A stretch of DNA of 64,000 nucleotides from Actinocrispum wychmicini (GCF_004345645.1 NZ_SLWS01000017.1:1-64000); one strand, 5' to 3'. Positions 43,673 to 53,204 are shown, numbered from the stretch's first letter. Translations and numbers: made by a program. Notes: generated by a model not told the origin, from the letters alone.

Positions 43673-44704
43673 CTACGCGGTGGTGTCGGCCGTGGTGTAC
43701 GTGACCTGGATCGGCGGGTTGGTCTCGTCGCTCTCGATCACGAGTTCGGCCTTGGCTTGCACGATGTCGGGGCCGTCGACGTTGACCGGGTTGGAGTCGA
43801 ACCGGGCGGCCGGCAACACGATGTCCAACACGGCGTTCACGCCGGTGGCGATCAGGCCGGCGGTGAAGGTGATCTGGACTGGGAGGAACGCGCCGGCCCG
43901 GTAGGTGTCGTAGACCTGGGCGCGGTTGAACTCCGCGTCGACACTCAGGGCTAGGTCGCGGAAGTCGTTTTCGATCTGCTCGTCTTTCAGCCCGGACGCG
44001 CCGAGGAAGAACCTCGTGGTGTCCATGGGGTTGGCGCCTTTGAGTTCGAACCCGGTCACGCGGTTGAGGCGGGTGCCGCCGGCCACGGACACGATGCTGT
44101 TGCTGGTGGTCGCGGTCCCGCCGGTCTTGATGGTGCATTGGGCGAAGTGGAACGGGCGGGTGATCGGGTAGTTGGCGACTGCGAGCGGGGGTGTGTCGGC
44201 GACCTCGTCGAAGGCGTCAATGTCGAGCTTGAGCCGCAACAGGTCGTTGACTTTCACGCCCAGGGTCCACTCAGTGACGCGGGCGCCGGTGTAGTTCAAC
44301 GCGGACACCGGGTTTCCGGTGACCGGTTCGGGGACGCCTTTCTGGATGGTGAGGGACTTCCCGGCGAGCGGTCCGGGTTGGATGCGGTGGATCTTGCCGC
44401 CGGTCGGTGCGGTGTCGGTGATGACCGGGGTTCCGCCGAGCATGTGTTTCCACAGCAGGCTCATGGACCGGTCGGTGGCCGGGAGTTCCACGCCGCCTTT
44501 GGCGGTGCGGGTGGTGCGGACGTCTTGGGAGGCCCGCCGGTACTGGCCGCCTGCCGCGAGTACGTCGTTGCGGACGGTGTGGAAGTCCCCGCTTAGGGAT
44601 TCCTTGGTGAAGGGTAGGAACCGGGTCGGGGGCACGCCGGTGCCGACGGTGGTTTCTTCGCCAACGCCGAGTTGCGCGGACAGGCCCGAACCTGTTGTGG
44701 CCAT
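43673..44704 (-). CDS. Major tail tube protein
   Basis: A 343-aa protein beginning MATTGSGLSAQLGVGEETTVG and carrying KESLSGDFHTVRNDVLAAGG, the typical start of actinophage tail tube subunits. A second, Ig-like beta region follows (RPFHFAQCTIKTGG and the C-terminal AKAELVIESDETNPP). It polymerises into the tail tube. Its place, after the terminator gene and before gp10-like and gpG, fits. Confidence 0.85.
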   Translation of the reverse strand: MATTGSGLSAQLGVGEETTVGTGVPPTRFLPFTKESLSGDFHTVRNDVLAAGGQYRRASQDVRTTRTAKGGVELPATDRSMSLLWKHMLGGTPVITDTAPTGGKIHRIQPGPLAGKSLTIQKGVPEPVTGNPVSALNYTGARVTEWTLGVKVNDLLRLKLDIDAFDEVADTPPLAVANYPITRPFHFAQCTIKTGGTATTSNSIVSVAGGTRLNRVTGFELKGANPMDTTRFFLGASGLKDEQIENDFRDLALSVDAEFNRAQVYDTYRAGAFLPVQITFTAGLIATGVNAVLDIVLPAARFDSNPVNVDGPDIVQAKAELVIESDETNPPIQVTYTTADTTA

Positions 44705-44707
44705 GGG

Positions 44708-44920
44708 TTACTCCTCGCTCTTGTCGGTGGGGGCGGTGGGCTTGCCGGGGGTGACGAGATCCCAGCCGGGTTGCTCGGCCAGCCGCTGCGCGACCGGTGC
44801 GGGCAGGGTGACGGACTCGCCCGGTTGGATTGTCCGGAACATGATCGGGAGTTCGCGCGGTTCGCCGGTCATGTTCCGGACCTCATCCGTGCGGGTGTCT
44901 GGTGTGGTCTGTGGGGGCAT
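44708..44920 (-). CDS. Hypothetical phage protein, 70 aa
   Basis: A 70-aa acidic protein (MPPQTTPDTRTDEVRNMTGE, then PIMFRTIQPGESVTLPAPV) between the tail terminator and the major tail gene, 3 bp before the latter. No known family; small connectors or head-tail accessory proteins sit here in related phages. Confidence 0.6.
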   Translation of the reverse strand: MPPQTTPDTRTDEVRNMTGEPRELPIMFRTIQPGESVTLPAPVAQRLAEQPGWDLVTPGKPTAPTDKSEE

Positions 44921-44933
44921 GGGATGGGGTCTC

Positions 44934-45419
44934 CTAGGTGAGGCGGGCGCGGCAGGTCACCGCGAACCTGAGCCGGGCGAGCGACCCTTTGGCGTACTGG
45001 AGTTGCGAGAGCACGATGTCGCCGCCCACCTGCGCCCACAGCACCGCCCCGCCGAGGGTGATGTCCGCGCCCGGCTCCCCCGGTCGGAGTAGGCGTTCGA
45101 CGGCGGCCATGATCGCGTGCGCGGCGTCGCGGCGGGCTTTCATGTCGGTGTCGCCCGAGCGGGCCACGGCGGTACAGGAGATCGAGAACGTTTCGTCCCG
45201 ACTTGCGCCGCCCAGCTCGGCGAATGTTTGGGTCCCGGTCACCGATTCCAGGGTGTCGGGGGTGTCGCCGAGGAACAGCATGAGCGGGTCGGACAGGTCG
45301 GTGACGGGTGGCCCGTCGTAGACGTGCACCCCGTGCAGCGGCTCGGCGGGGGCCGTTGCGGTGGTGCACAACGCCACCAGACCGTCAATGGCTGCGGGGA
45401 TACGGGACACGTCAGTCAT
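44934..45419 (-). CDS. Tail terminator-like protein
   Basis: A 161-aa protein starting MTDVSRIPAAIDGLVALCTTA, with VHVYDGPPVTDLSDPLMLF and RRDAAHAIMAAVERLLRPG. Position between the head-tail connectors and the tail tube gene, and the short alpha/beta pattern, fit a tail terminator (gpU-like). The start at ATG 45419 is 1 bp after the upstream stop. Confidence 0.7.
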   Translation of the reverse strand: MTDVSRIPAAIDGLVALCTTATAPAEPLHGVHVYDGPPVTDLSDPLMLFLGDTPDTLESVTGTQTFAELGGASRDETFSISCTAVARSGDTDMKARRDAAHAIMAAVERLLRPGEPGADITLGGAVLWAQVGGDIVLSQLQYAKGSLARLRFAVTCRARLT

Positions 45420-45420
45420 G

Positions 45421-46251
45421 TCAGCCCACCTCGGGGGTTCGCCGGTAGCGGTCGACCAGTTCCAGGGCACGGTTGGGGACCGCGAACCCCAGGCCGGCAA
45501 TTGGTTGGGTGACGGCGTAGTCGTCATGCGCCAGCGCGGGAAGACCGTCCGCGCCGTTCTGAGTACGCCACAAGTGATCCAGGATGACCCTGGCGGCCAG
45601 CCGGATACCGCCAGGCACGACCGGCCGCCCAGCGGTGTACCCGACCCGCCACGGGCCGCCGGTCAACCACCGGCCGTCCTTGCGCCGCAAGGTCCCCGTG
45701 TCGCTATCGACGTCGAGTTCGGACACGGTGGGTGCGATGCCATAGGTCAGGACCGGAGTCACCGACCGGAGGGCCAGCACGGGCGGTTGCCGCAGGACCA
45801 AGACCCGGGCGCACTGCTCGTGATGGACCTCGGTGATCGGCCGGACGACGACTGGGCCGCACAATGCCTCGATGACATCGGTCACCGAAGTGAGGTAGTC
45901 GCGGATCTCCTCATCATGATCAATGCTGGTGATGTTGAGCTGGCGCTTACCGTCCATCAGAGACAGCAACATGGGGACGTCGGCCGGGTCGACGTCGAAC
46001 GCGTCCGCGTAGGCGTCAGCCGGGCTCGTGAATACCCAGCGCGCGAGGTGACGGCCGGGCAGTATCGGCACGACGTCGTACCGGTACCGACCGGCCACGG
46101 TGGGAGGGTTGGTGACTGTGGGCGTGGTGGTCGTGCCGTCCGGGGCGGTGATGGTGAGGGCGACCGTGGCCGCGTTGGCGAGCTGCCCGCCCGGGGCGTG
46201 ACAGTCCGCTGCCAACGTGACGGTGTCCCCGAGGTCGAACGGCACGGTCAC
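45421..46251 (-). CDS. Head-tail connector protein
   Basis: A 276-aa protein. Residues ~1-90 look like an Ig-type beta domain (VTLAADCHAPGGQLANAAT) and the C-terminal part is a gp6/gp15-like connector: DEEIRDYLTSVTDVIEALCG and LAARVILDHLWRTQNGADG. GTG 46251 overlaps the previous stop (GTGA). It joins portal and tail in the assembled phage, by position and pattern. Confidence 0.7.
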   Translation of the reverse strand: MTVPFDLGDTVTLAADCHAPGGQLANAATVALTITAPDGTTTTPTVTNPPTVAGRYRYDVVPILPGRHLARWVFTSPADAYADAFDVDPADVPMLLSLMDGKRQLNITSIDHDEEIRDYLTSVTDVIEALCGPVVVRPITEVHHEQCARVLVLRQPPVLALRSVTPVLTYGIAPTVSELDVDSDTGTLRRKDGRWLTGGPWRVGYTAGRPVVPGGIRLAARVILDHLWRTQNGADGLPALAHDDYAVTQPIAGLGFAVPNRALELVDRYRRTPEVG

Positions 46252-46502
46252 CCCCCGCGCGAGCTGGCAGGCTTGCGGCGAGCCTTGCCCGGCACAGCCG
46301 CGTCGGTCGCGGGCAGCAGTCCGTACCGCTGGGCCTCGCAGGTCGGGATGTACGTACCCGGCGTTACGTACAGGAACGCGGCGTCTGGGTGGCCCTCGCG
46401 GACGATCCGGTCGTCGGTGGTGCGGTACAAACGCTGGGTGATCTTGACCTGCCCGCCGGACTCGACCGAGGACACCACATCGGACAGTTCGTGGTCGCTC
46501 AT
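46248..46502 (-). CDS. Hypothetical phage protein, 84 aa (connector region)
   Basis: An 84-aa protein (MSDHELSDVVSSVESGGQVK, then GTYIPTCEAQRYGLL) with a basic C-terminal tail (KARRKPASSRGG). It overlaps the connector gene by 4 nt. I recognise no family; it is part of the head-to-tail cassette. Confidence 0.6.
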   Translation of the reverse strand: MSDHELSDVVSSVESGGQVKITQRLYRTTDDRIVREGHPDAAFLYVTPGTYIPTCEAQRYGLLPATDAAVPGKARRKPASSRGG

Positions 46503-46517
46503 CCTGGTGCCTCCTTC

Positions 46518-46934
46518 CTAGAGTTCGACGATCCACACCACGACCGTGACCCGACCAGCGGTCAGCGCGGCCGTGCCGATGGTGAGCACGACGGGTCGGC
46601 GGGCGGTGGTCTTCACGGGTGGACTGGTCGCGGTCAGACCGGCCCGCTTCGGCCCCGTCGACGTCCAGGGGGCGGCGGTCGCGGCCGTGGCCGGTTGCAG
46701 GTCCCCGGCGGTCTCGACCCGCAACGCGGCGGTGCCGGTGGCCGAGGCCAGCGCGGTGTCCACGTGCAGTAACGCGTCCACCACCATCGCGCCAGCCGGG
46801 ACGCTGTCGCCGCGCAACACGATGTCCCCGACCGCGCCCCCGTCCACCGCGAAGTCGTAGACGGCGGTCACGGGCTTGATACGGCCCAGGCCGAGTCCAC
46901 CCAGGACTCGACCGGTGTTCTCGATGATCGGCAT
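46518..46934 (-). CDS. Head-decoration-like or capsid accessory protein
   Basis: A 138-aa beta-rich protein (VYDFAVDGGAVGDIVLRGDS, ALASATGTAALRVETAGDL) located right after the major capsid gene in transcription order, where capsid decoration or head-fibre proteins usually lie. No family signature is firm. Confidence 0.6.
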   Translation of the reverse strand: MPIIENTGRVLGGLGLGRIKPVTAVYDFAVDGGAVGDIVLRGDSVPAGAMVVDALLHVDTALASATGTAALRVETAGDLQPATAATAAPWTSTGPKRAGLTATSPPVKTTARRPVVLTIGTAALTAGRVTVVVWIVEL

Positions 46935-46950
46935 ACCTGGCCACCCCTTG

Positions 46951-48177
46951 TCAGATTCCGGTCACGGTGCAGAACGCGGCGGGCCGGTAGACCAGCAGGG
47001 CCGCGCGCACGTCGGCGCGAATGGCCTGCTTGCCGTTGATGAAGAAGTCCGCGTGGCTGTTGGACACCTGCACGTCCACACCCCGCCGAGTGGACAACTC
47101 GCTGAAGTTCACGAAGTCCCCGACCACGGCGGTGTTCTCCGGGCCGGCGTCGGACTGCACCACACCCAAGCCCCAAATCCGGTCCGGTCCGGCCTCGCTC
47201 GGGCTGCCCCAGATGTACAGGCCGTCCGCCGTGCGCAGCAGCCGAATGTCTTGCCAATCGTTCGGGTGGATGATCGCCGCGTTCGGCAGGGCACGGCCGG
47301 TCACCCGGCACTTCACCATGCCCTTGTAGATCGCGTCCGGGACCGGGTCGCCGCCCTTGGCCTGGGTCTGGATGCCGGGGGTGTTGAGGATGCCGCGCAG
47401 GTTGGGCGCGGTCCCGTTACCGATCAGGATCTGTGCGTCCAAACGTTGGCGCAGCATGAACGGCATTCGGTTGTTGACGTACCCGCGTGCCTGGGGCTCG
47501 TCGTCGAGCTGCTCGTCGGTGACCGGCAACCAGACACTGACCTTGCGTACCGGGGACGTCTGTTCGGTGAGCTGCAATGCGGCCTCGGGGTAGGCCGCGG
47601 CTTCCGCCGTCTCGGCTGCCGTGTTGGTGAGCACGGTCTCTTCCATGTAGACCACGGCGGCCTGGCCGGTGGTGGTCGCGGGGATGATGTCGATGAGCTG
47701 GACGGGGCGAGTCGCGAACTCAACGACCTTGCCGGTCCGGGTGGTTTCGGGCAGCCACCCCGCCGTGGTGGAAAACAGCGTCTTCAGCTCCACATCCAAG
47801 TGTGCTTCGGGGCCGACCTGACCCTGAACACCTTTGTAGGCAACCGATTCGGTGAACAGGTCGCCGAACGTCCTGGTGCCGTCTGGCTGTGCTGGGCTGC
47901 CGGAGGGATCAGCGCCGGACTCGCTGTGTTCCTCGGGGGCCTGGCGAGAGCGGGCGAATGCCTTCGCGATGGCTTGGAGGTCGTCGAACTGGCGGCCAAT
48001 CTCGTCCAGCTCGTCATTGCGGGCCCGGATCTCGGTGACCTTGTCCTCGGTGGTCCCGGGCAGGGACTTGACCCGGTCCATGTCCAGCTCGGGACCGGCC
48101 TCGGTGAAGATGTCATGCAGCGCCTTCTGTTTGGCGGCCAGGCGGTCCTGGGCGTCCTTGAGCGCGGGGAAAGACAT
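46951..48177 (-). CDS. HK97-fold major capsid protein
   Basis: A 408-aa major capsid protein. The N-terminal ~110 residues are a charged helical scaffold-like delta region (LPGTTEDKVTEIRARNDELDEIGRQ), usually removed by the prohead protease. The capsid core follows with TTAGWLPETTRTGKVVEFATRPVQLIDIIP, RKVSVWLPVTDEQLDDEP and AFVNNRMPF-like region NNRMPFMLRQRLDAQILIG. It sits next to the prohead protease and portal genes, as in HK97. Confidence 0.9.
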   Translation of the reverse strand: MSFPALKDAQDRLAAKQKALHDIFTEAGPELDMDRVKSLPGTTEDKVTEIRARNDELDEIGRQFDDLQAIAKAFARSRQAPEEHSESGADPSGSPAQPDGTRTFGDLFTESVAYKGVQGQVGPEAHLDVELKTLFSTTAGWLPETTRTGKVVEFATRPVQLIDIIPATTTGQAAVVYMEETVLTNTAAETAEAAAYPEAALQLTEQTSPVRKVSVWLPVTDEQLDDEPQARGYVNNRMPFMLRQRLDAQILIGNGTAPNLRGILNTPGIQTQAKGGDPVPDAIYKGMVKCRVTGRALPNAAIIHPNDWQDIRLLRTADGLYIWGSPSEAGPDRIWGLGVVQSDAGPENTAVVGDFVNFSELSTRRGVDVQVSNSHADFFINGKQAIRADVRAALLVYRPAAFCTVTGI

Positions 48178-48205
48178 AACGGTTTACTCCTTGACAGTGG
48201 GGACG

Positions 48206-48931
48206 CTAGGCGTCGAGTGCGGGATGCGGATTCGCCCGGCGCGCGAGCAGCCGCACGTACTCCCGCTGGACGTCGGTATCCGGCGGGATCTCGGGCTCGG
48301 TGAGCAACGACCCGAGGCGGGCCAACTCGGTGTCCACCTGGGCCAGAAGCTCAATGGACTGGGCACCCAGGCCCTTGCCCTTGGCCTGCCGCTTCGCCAC
48401 GACGTCAGCGGCTCGCTCGGTCAGGCTCGATATGGCGGCCAGGACCGCCCGCGCCTCATCGCCGAAACTCATGGGGCCGTTCTTCACGGCCAGGGTGCGG
48501 GTGTCCACACCGGCCCCACGCAGGACCGGCGACACCTCGTGCACCGTGATGCCTTCGAGGAACCGGACCGGGCGGCCGTCCTGCTCGCCGTAGGAGAAGG
48601 TGACCGGGTCGTATCCGTAGGACCACTCCTGAAGGTCACCCATCTGCTTAACCACCGCGAACGTGTCGCGCCCGGCGGCGGTGTCCAGGAAGAACTGGCC
48701 GTCCAGGATGGCTTCCCGGTCGGTAGTGCGGATGACGCCTTTACCGACTGGGAGCACGCCTTGCCAGGTGGTGTGACCGTAGGCCGAGATGCGAACCGGG
48801 GCACCGTCAGTGAAGGCGCCCGGCACGGTCACATCCCCGTCGGCGTCGATGGTGTCCAGGGTGGCGAACACGGCGGTTACCTCACCCCGGTCCGGGTCCT
48901 TGACCTCCACCCGGAGGCGTTTGGTATTCAC
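48206..48931 (-). CDS. HK97-family prohead protease
   Basis: A 241-aa serine protease: FATLDTIDADGDVTVPGAF near the start and SAYGHTTWQGVLPVGKGVI containing the catalytic His. FLEGITVHEVSPVLRGAGVDTRTL carries the conserved VSPV motif. The protein processes the capsid delta domain. GTG 48931 is preferred because GGAGCAATC lies just before it. It is between the portal and capsid genes, the normal order. Confidence 0.9.
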   Translation of the reverse strand: MNTKRLRVEVKDPDRGEVTAVFATLDTIDADGDVTVPGAFTDGAPVRISAYGHTTWQGVLPVGKGVIRTTDREAILDGQFFLDTAAGRDTFAVVKQMGDLQEWSYGYDPVTFSYGEQDGRPVRFLEGITVHEVSPVLRGAGVDTRTLAVKNGPMSFGDEARAVLAAISSLTERAADVVAKRQAKGKGLGAQSIELLAQVDTELARLGSLLTEPEIPPDTDVQREYVRLLARRANPHPALDA

Positions 48932-48939
48932 GATTGCTC

Positions 48940-50286
48940 CTACACTGGAGTCGGGACGTCGGTAGGCGGTGGGGTGGTGTTGGGGCGCTGGAGCTGCACG
49001 GAGAACAGGCCGGTGTGCCGCAGCAGGGTGAAGTCCTCGGCGGCCACGGCGGTCGTGACCGCTGCGGCTTCGAAGCCGGCGTCGACGAGTTGGCGGATGG
49101 TGGATGCCTGCCGGAACTGGATTTCCGCGACGTCGCGGCGGTCTTCGCGCAGGAACGGGATGTCGCGGTCGTCGTACCACAGTGACGCGCCCACCGTGGG
49201 CGGCGTCAGCAGGTTCTGAAGGCTCCCGGCTGCCATCCTCCACAATGGGCGGATGGTGCCGTCCGCGAACCGACGGCGGGCCTGCGCGTAGTTGCTGTAG
49301 GTGGCTGCGGCCAGGCCTTCGGACAGGCCCACGATGACCGGCGGGACCCCGGCAGCGGCGGCGATCCGGGTTTCCCCGTGGCCCTGCACGCCGGTGAGAT
49401 CGACCTGGAGCAGGTTGGTGCCTACGGTTTTGACGTCCGCGCCGCCGCCGAGGAACAACGTCCGGTAGGCGTTGTGCGCGCCCCGATGCCGGGCGTCCAT
49501 CGCCGCGCGGAATCGTTCGAACCGCTCGGGCTGCACGTCCTTGTCGAACGTGACCACCATCGACGGGACCGCGCCGTTGTCGAAGAACCGGCGTTTGTGG
49601 ATGGTTGCGGCCTTGTCCGAGCCGATCTCTTCCAGGACCGGGCTCAGCCAGGACATGCCCCGCCAGCGGGCGGCCGGGTCGGGGATCGGCGAGTAGTGGC
49701 ACACCTCGTCGGCCAGCAACGCGACCGGGTCCCCTTGGCGGGGTTGGTAGTCGAACCCGACCACGTGCGCGTCTAACGCGTCCGGGTCGCCGGAGGCTGA
49801 TCCGATCACGATCGTGACCCGGTCCGGGGACATCCGCACCACGCGCCGACCGGGACCGGTCGCGGCCCGCCCGACGTTCCCAGCGGCGTCCACGGTGGTG
49901 GCGTAGAAGTTTCCCGCTAGGGACACGTCGGATTCCATCCGGGCCAGCAGTTCGCCCGTGGTGCCTGACGGCCACGGCTTGGCCAACAGGGCCAGCTCGG
50001 GCGAGGTGACCAGGTCGCCCGGTCGTCCGTTGTCGGTGAACTCGCGCCACGCGAACCGGGCTTCAGCGAATACGAGTTGCCGCGCCAGGACACACGCGAA
50101 CACCACACCGTTGGTCTTGTACGCGGCCTGGACGTAGCCGGAGAAGTCGTTTTCGATCCGTTCCCGGTCCGAGGTGCTGCCGGTCTGCCAGGACTGCCGG
50201 AACAGATCGAGCTGCCAGAACGGCGGTTCAGTCCACTCCTTACGGCCCCGACCGTGCGGGGTAGTGACCTTGCGGGAGAGCCTCAC
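48940..50286 (-). CDS. Phage portal protein
   Basis: A 448-aa HK97-type portal: YKTNGVVFACVLARQLVFAEARFAWREF near the N-terminus, the core SWLSPVLEEIGSDKAATIHKRRFFDNGA, and IAAAAGVPPVIVGLSEGLAAATYSNY. It forms the dodecameric DNA gate at one capsid vertex and docks the terminase. The start ATG 50286 overlaps the small membrane gene by 4 nt. Confidence 0.9.
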   Translation of the reverse strand: MRLSRKVTTPHGRGRKEWTEPPFWQLDLFRQSWQTGSTSDRERIENDFSGYVQAAYKTNGVVFACVLARQLVFAEARFAWREFTDNGRPGDLVTSPELALLAKPWPSGTTGELLARMESDVSLAGNFYATTVDAAGNVGRAATGPGRRVVRMSPDRVTIVIGSASGDPDALDAHVVGFDYQPRQGDPVALLADEVCHYSPIPDPAARWRGMSWLSPVLEEIGSDKAATIHKRRFFDNGAVPSMVVTFDKDVQPERFERFRAAMDARHRGAHNAYRTLFLGGGADVKTVGTNLLQVDLTGVQGHGETRIAAAAGVPPVIVGLSEGLAAATYSNYAQARRRFADGTIRPLWRMAAGSLQNLLTPPTVGASLWYDDRDIPFLREDRRDVAEIQFRQASTIRQLVDAGFEAAAVTTAVAAEDFTLLRHTGLFSVQLQRPNTTPPPTDVPTPV

Positions 50287-50438
50287 GAGACCTCCACCAG
50301 AAACAGCGCGGCCAGCGCGGCGACCAGGACTCCGGCGACCATGAGTCCGATGGGGACCGAGAGCAGCAGCACGCCGGTCACGACCAGACCAGCCGCCAAG
50401 ACCAGCAGGGAAGCAAGTGCGATTTCCTGAGGCGTCAT
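50283..50438 (-). CDS. Small phage membrane protein, 51 aa
   Basis: A 51-aa, almost wholly hydrophobic protein (MTPQEIALASLLVLAAGLVV, then LMVAGVLVAALAALFLVEVS), so two helices. AGGAGAACCC precedes ATG 50438. It overlaps the portal gene (ATGA) and follows the terminase gene by 11 bp. The function is unknown. Confidence 0.7.
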   Translation of the reverse strand: MTPQEIALASLLVLAAGLVVTGVLLLSVPIGLMVAGVLVAALAALFLVEVS

Positions 50439-50449
50439 GGGTTCTCCTG

Positions 50450-52030
50450 TTAGCCGTACAGCGCCCACGGGTCGGCAGCTGGGGGTTGGTCGGGCATGGT
50501 CACGGCGGCTTGCAGCGCCAACACGTCCGAGATCCCGGCGTCGATCTTGCGGCGGTCCGGGCCTTTGACGAACACGTACTTGGTGCGGCCGTCGTCATCC
50601 GCGTCCCGCACGTGCACTTTCTTGCGGTGCATGGCCAGCACGTGATCCGTCGTGACCGGATCTCCGTCGTGGGAGTACGCGCCTTCGGCCACGGCGGTGA
50701 GCCACCTGTCACAGGCCCGGGACATCCGGATCAGGCTGTTGGTGTCGAAGAACACCACCCGGTCCTCGCCGTAGGCTTGCGCCCAGCCCTCGATTTCGGT
50801 GTGCCACTTCGCCGGGTCGCACAGCATCAGCCCGACCTGGTAGTGGTCGAACGCCCACGCCACCGTCTCGTGTACCTCGGTGCGCGGGATGCGCCACCCG
50901 CGCGGCGCGTTGGGCGGGCGAGTCCACACGCGAATGACGAACGTGTGTGGCTTGCCGTGTAGGAGTACACAGCCACGCAACGCCGTGGCGTCATCGCTGA
51001 TGCTGCCGTCGAAGCCAAGGCCGACCCGCGCTCCGTGCGGCACCTGGATATCCGGGCGGGCCAGCGCGGTCCATCGTGCGGCCTCGACTGCCTTCAGCCG
51101 GTCGTCGGTCGGCCGGTTGAAGAAGAACCGAAGCGCCTCTTCCCATTCGGTGTCCGGGTCGCGGATCTCCGCGACCAGCCGGTCCAGGTCCACCCAATGC
51201 GCGTCGCCGTAGGCGACCGCCAGCGCGGCGCGCAGCTCGGTGTCCGGGGCGTCCTCGCGGACCTCGGGGGCTTCCACCGCGTCGTAGAACAACCCCGCCG
51301 CGCCCTGGTCCGCGGCCTTGTGGGTGTCCTCGGCGACCGACCGTTCCCCGGGGGTGTAGCTGTTGGTGGTCTCATAGGAGCGGCCGGACATCTTGGCCAC
51401 GTTGCGGCGTAACGTCCGCGCCAGCTTGCGCCCCCCATTGGACGGCAGCCACAGGTGCGTCTCGTCCAACGTGGCGTAGGTGACCCGCTGGCCCTCCCGG
51501 GAACCAGCCGAGGCGGTGACCGGCTCCAGCCGACCGGGCCGGTCGGTCAGGAAGCACCGGGTCAACCCGACATCAATCCGCAGGTCGTCAGCGGCGCGGC
51601 CGTCGTTGGCCGTCAACGCCTCGTAAAGCGCGCCGTAGGTGTTATCGGTCTGGTCTTCCGAGCAGGCCGCGATCTGCACCCAGGGCGATGGATCACCAGC
51701 GGTGCCCCAGGGGCGGCCGACCGGGTCCCCGCGCGCGTCCCACCCAGCGAACCGGACCGGACCGGCCAGCTCGGCCAAAGCCTTGGCTGCTTCAAGGGGG
51801 CTCTTACCCCATCCCTTGGACCGGCGTGAGCAGCCACGGCGGTAGCGCAACGCCCCGGTCACCGGGTCCAGCGCCCACCACCGGACCACCAGCCGGGCTT
51901 GCTCGTCGGTCAGCAGCAGCGGCGCGTCCGGGTCGCTCGGCGCGGGCAGGAAGTCGGCCCACCATTCCAGCAACGACCAGCCCAGCGAGGGAAATTCACC
52001 GGGATACTGCGGGCCACGCCACGGCATCAC
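50450..52030 (-). CDS. terL: Terminase large subunit
   Basis: A 526-aa DNA-packaging motor. The ATPase has a modified Walker A, RRSKGWGKSPLEA, and the Walker B/C-like ATLDETHLW, followed by the nuclease part (GFDGSISDDATALRGCVLL, with acidic residues for metal binding). It cuts and pumps DNA through the portal. It is after the small-subunit gene (16 bp) and before the portal gene, the usual order. Confidence 0.9.
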   Translation of the reverse strand: MMPWRGPQYPGEFPSLGWSLLEWWADFLPAPSDPDAPLLLTDEQARLVVRWWALDPVTGALRYRRGCSRRSKGWGKSPLEAAKALAELAGPVRFAGWDARGDPVGRPWGTAGDPSPWVQIAACSEDQTDNTYGALYEALTANDGRAADDLRIDVGLTRCFLTDRPGRLEPVTASAGSREGQRVTYATLDETHLWLPSNGGRKLARTLRRNVAKMSGRSYETTNSYTPGERSVAEDTHKAADQGAAGLFYDAVEAPEVREDAPDTELRAALAVAYGDAHWVDLDRLVAEIRDPDTEWEEALRFFFNRPTDDRLKAVEAARWTALARPDIQVPHGARVGLGFDGSISDDATALRGCVLLHGKPHTFVIRVWTRPPNAPRGWRIPRTEVHETVAWAFDHYQVGLMLCDPAKWHTEIEGWAQAYGEDRVVFFDTNSLIRMSRACDRWLTAVAEGAYSHDGDPVTTDHVLAMHRKKVHVRDADDDGRTKYVFVKGPDRRKIDAGISDVLALQAAVTMPDQPPAADPWALYG

Positions 52031-52046
52031 AACCCCCGAGGCGTGG

Positions 52047-52472
52047 TCAGTCGTCCTTTTCGGACACCACGGTCAGGTGGGCGTAGCGGCCTGGCCGTGG
52101 TGCACGCGGCGGAGTCGCGCCGGGTTCGATGATCTGCATCCGTAGCCGCTGGCGATCCTCCGGAGTCGCACCGAGCTTGCCAACCCGCAGCCGCAGTTCC
52201 GGCGCGACCGAGGCCACACCCGACCACAACTCCGCGTGCAACAACGCGGTGTCCAACAGAAAGTCCCAATCGGTCCCGGTCATGGACTGCGCTTGCGGCG
52301 AGGTCCGCCAGGTATGCCACCAATGTCGGGTTTGCTCCGGCCAGTCGACAGTGTCGGGAAGCTGCGGACCACGAACCTGACCATCCGCGCTAACCGCCGT
52401 CGATGGAACTGAGTCAGCGTTACGGCGACGCCGTTTCGATGGATCCTTCGGTGTCGGGCCGCGACCAGCCAT
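52047..52472 (-). CDS. Terminase small subunit (P27-like)
   Basis: A 141-aa protein starting MAGRGPTPKDPSKRRRRNAD, the typical GPxPKxxSxRxRRN start of actinophage small terminases. Then WPEQTRHWWHTWRTSPQAQ and DWDFLLDTALLHAELWSG form the helical DNA-binding part. GGGAGG precedes ATG 52472. It recognises phage DNA for packaging and works with the large subunit just downstream. Confidence 0.85.
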   Translation of the reverse strand: MAGRGPTPKDPSKRRRRNADSVPSTAVSADGQVRGPQLPDTVDWPEQTRHWWHTWRTSPQAQSMTGTDWDFLLDTALLHAELWSGVASVAPELRLRVGKLGATPEDRQRLRMQIIEPGATPPRAPRPGRYAHLTVVSEKDD

Positions 52473-52739
52473 GGAGATACCTCCCGGAGCAGCGGGCCGA
52501 ATACGAACGGCGTCCACCGGAAGCCCTGACACGCAACCGTTGTGGCGAACACCTTTCCAATCGGCGAGACCACACCCCTGACAGGTGTCGGCACAGGTCA
52601 GCCACCGTTGGGTTCTGTCTGGCGCTTTGGCGACTCGGCGCGTGTTGGTGATCGAGTTCGCCGGGTTCTACAGTCCAGAGAATCTACGCCCTTGCGGGCC
52701 AAAGTGATTCGGTGTTTGGCGGACATCTAGGGTCAATGG

Positions 52740-53204
52740 ATGGTGTGGTGGCAGGCGTGCCTATGGGCCCTCGCGGGCGGATTCGTGGCGGAAGGCCTAG
52801 AATTCGCCGCACTGCAACGCAGGTACCGCAAATGGCCCTGGGAGGTCGACGCCGAGGCGACCGCGCCCACGGGGGGCACGGCTGCCGGGCCGCTGGGCTA
52901 CTTCATCGCCGAACTCATACGACTGGCTGTGGGCGGAATCCTCGGGGCCGCACTAGCCGGCCAGGTCACCGCGCCTCTGCCCGCGCTGGCAATCGGAGCC
53001 ACTGCTCCGGTTGTTGCCGGACATCTTGCCGCGTACCTACCCTTGCCGTCCGCCCCAGCCCCAGATACCCCGCCCTCCAATACTGCCCCTTCCACCAACG
53101 CTCGGACCATGTCCAACACCCAGCCGCATACAACCAAGGTGACGCGGCCACGGACCCTCACGGCGCCACCCAACGCACAGACGAAACGTCAGGAGACCCC
53201 ATGA
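52740..53204 (+). CDS. Plus-strand membrane protein, partner of the Leu-Asp-Arg repeat gene
   Basis: A 154-aa protein. WQACLWALAGGFVAEGLEFAAL and a long Gly/Ala-rich segment (YFIAELIRLAVGGILGAALAGQ) look membrane-spanning, followed by VVAGHLAAYLPL and a Pro/Ser/Thr-rich tail. It starts at ATG 52740 on the plus strand, opposite all neighbours. Its stop overlaps the next ATG (ATGA, 53201-53204), so the two proteins are surely made together. No family recognised. Confidence 0.7.
   Translation: MVWWQACLWALAGGFVAEGLEFAALQRRYRKWPWEVDAEATAPTGGTAAGPLGYFIAELIRLAVGGILGAALAGQVTAPLPALAIGATAPVVAGHLAAYLPLPSAPAPDTPPSNTAPSTNARTMSNTQPHTTKVTRPRTLTAPPNAQTKRQETP

Noticed and set aside
52712..53200. Extended N-terminus for the Leu-Asp-Arg protein (537-aa frame)
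   Set aside because: The extension overlaps the membrane-protein gene in another frame and lacks sense; ATG 53201 has AGGAGA and a classical ATGA overlap.
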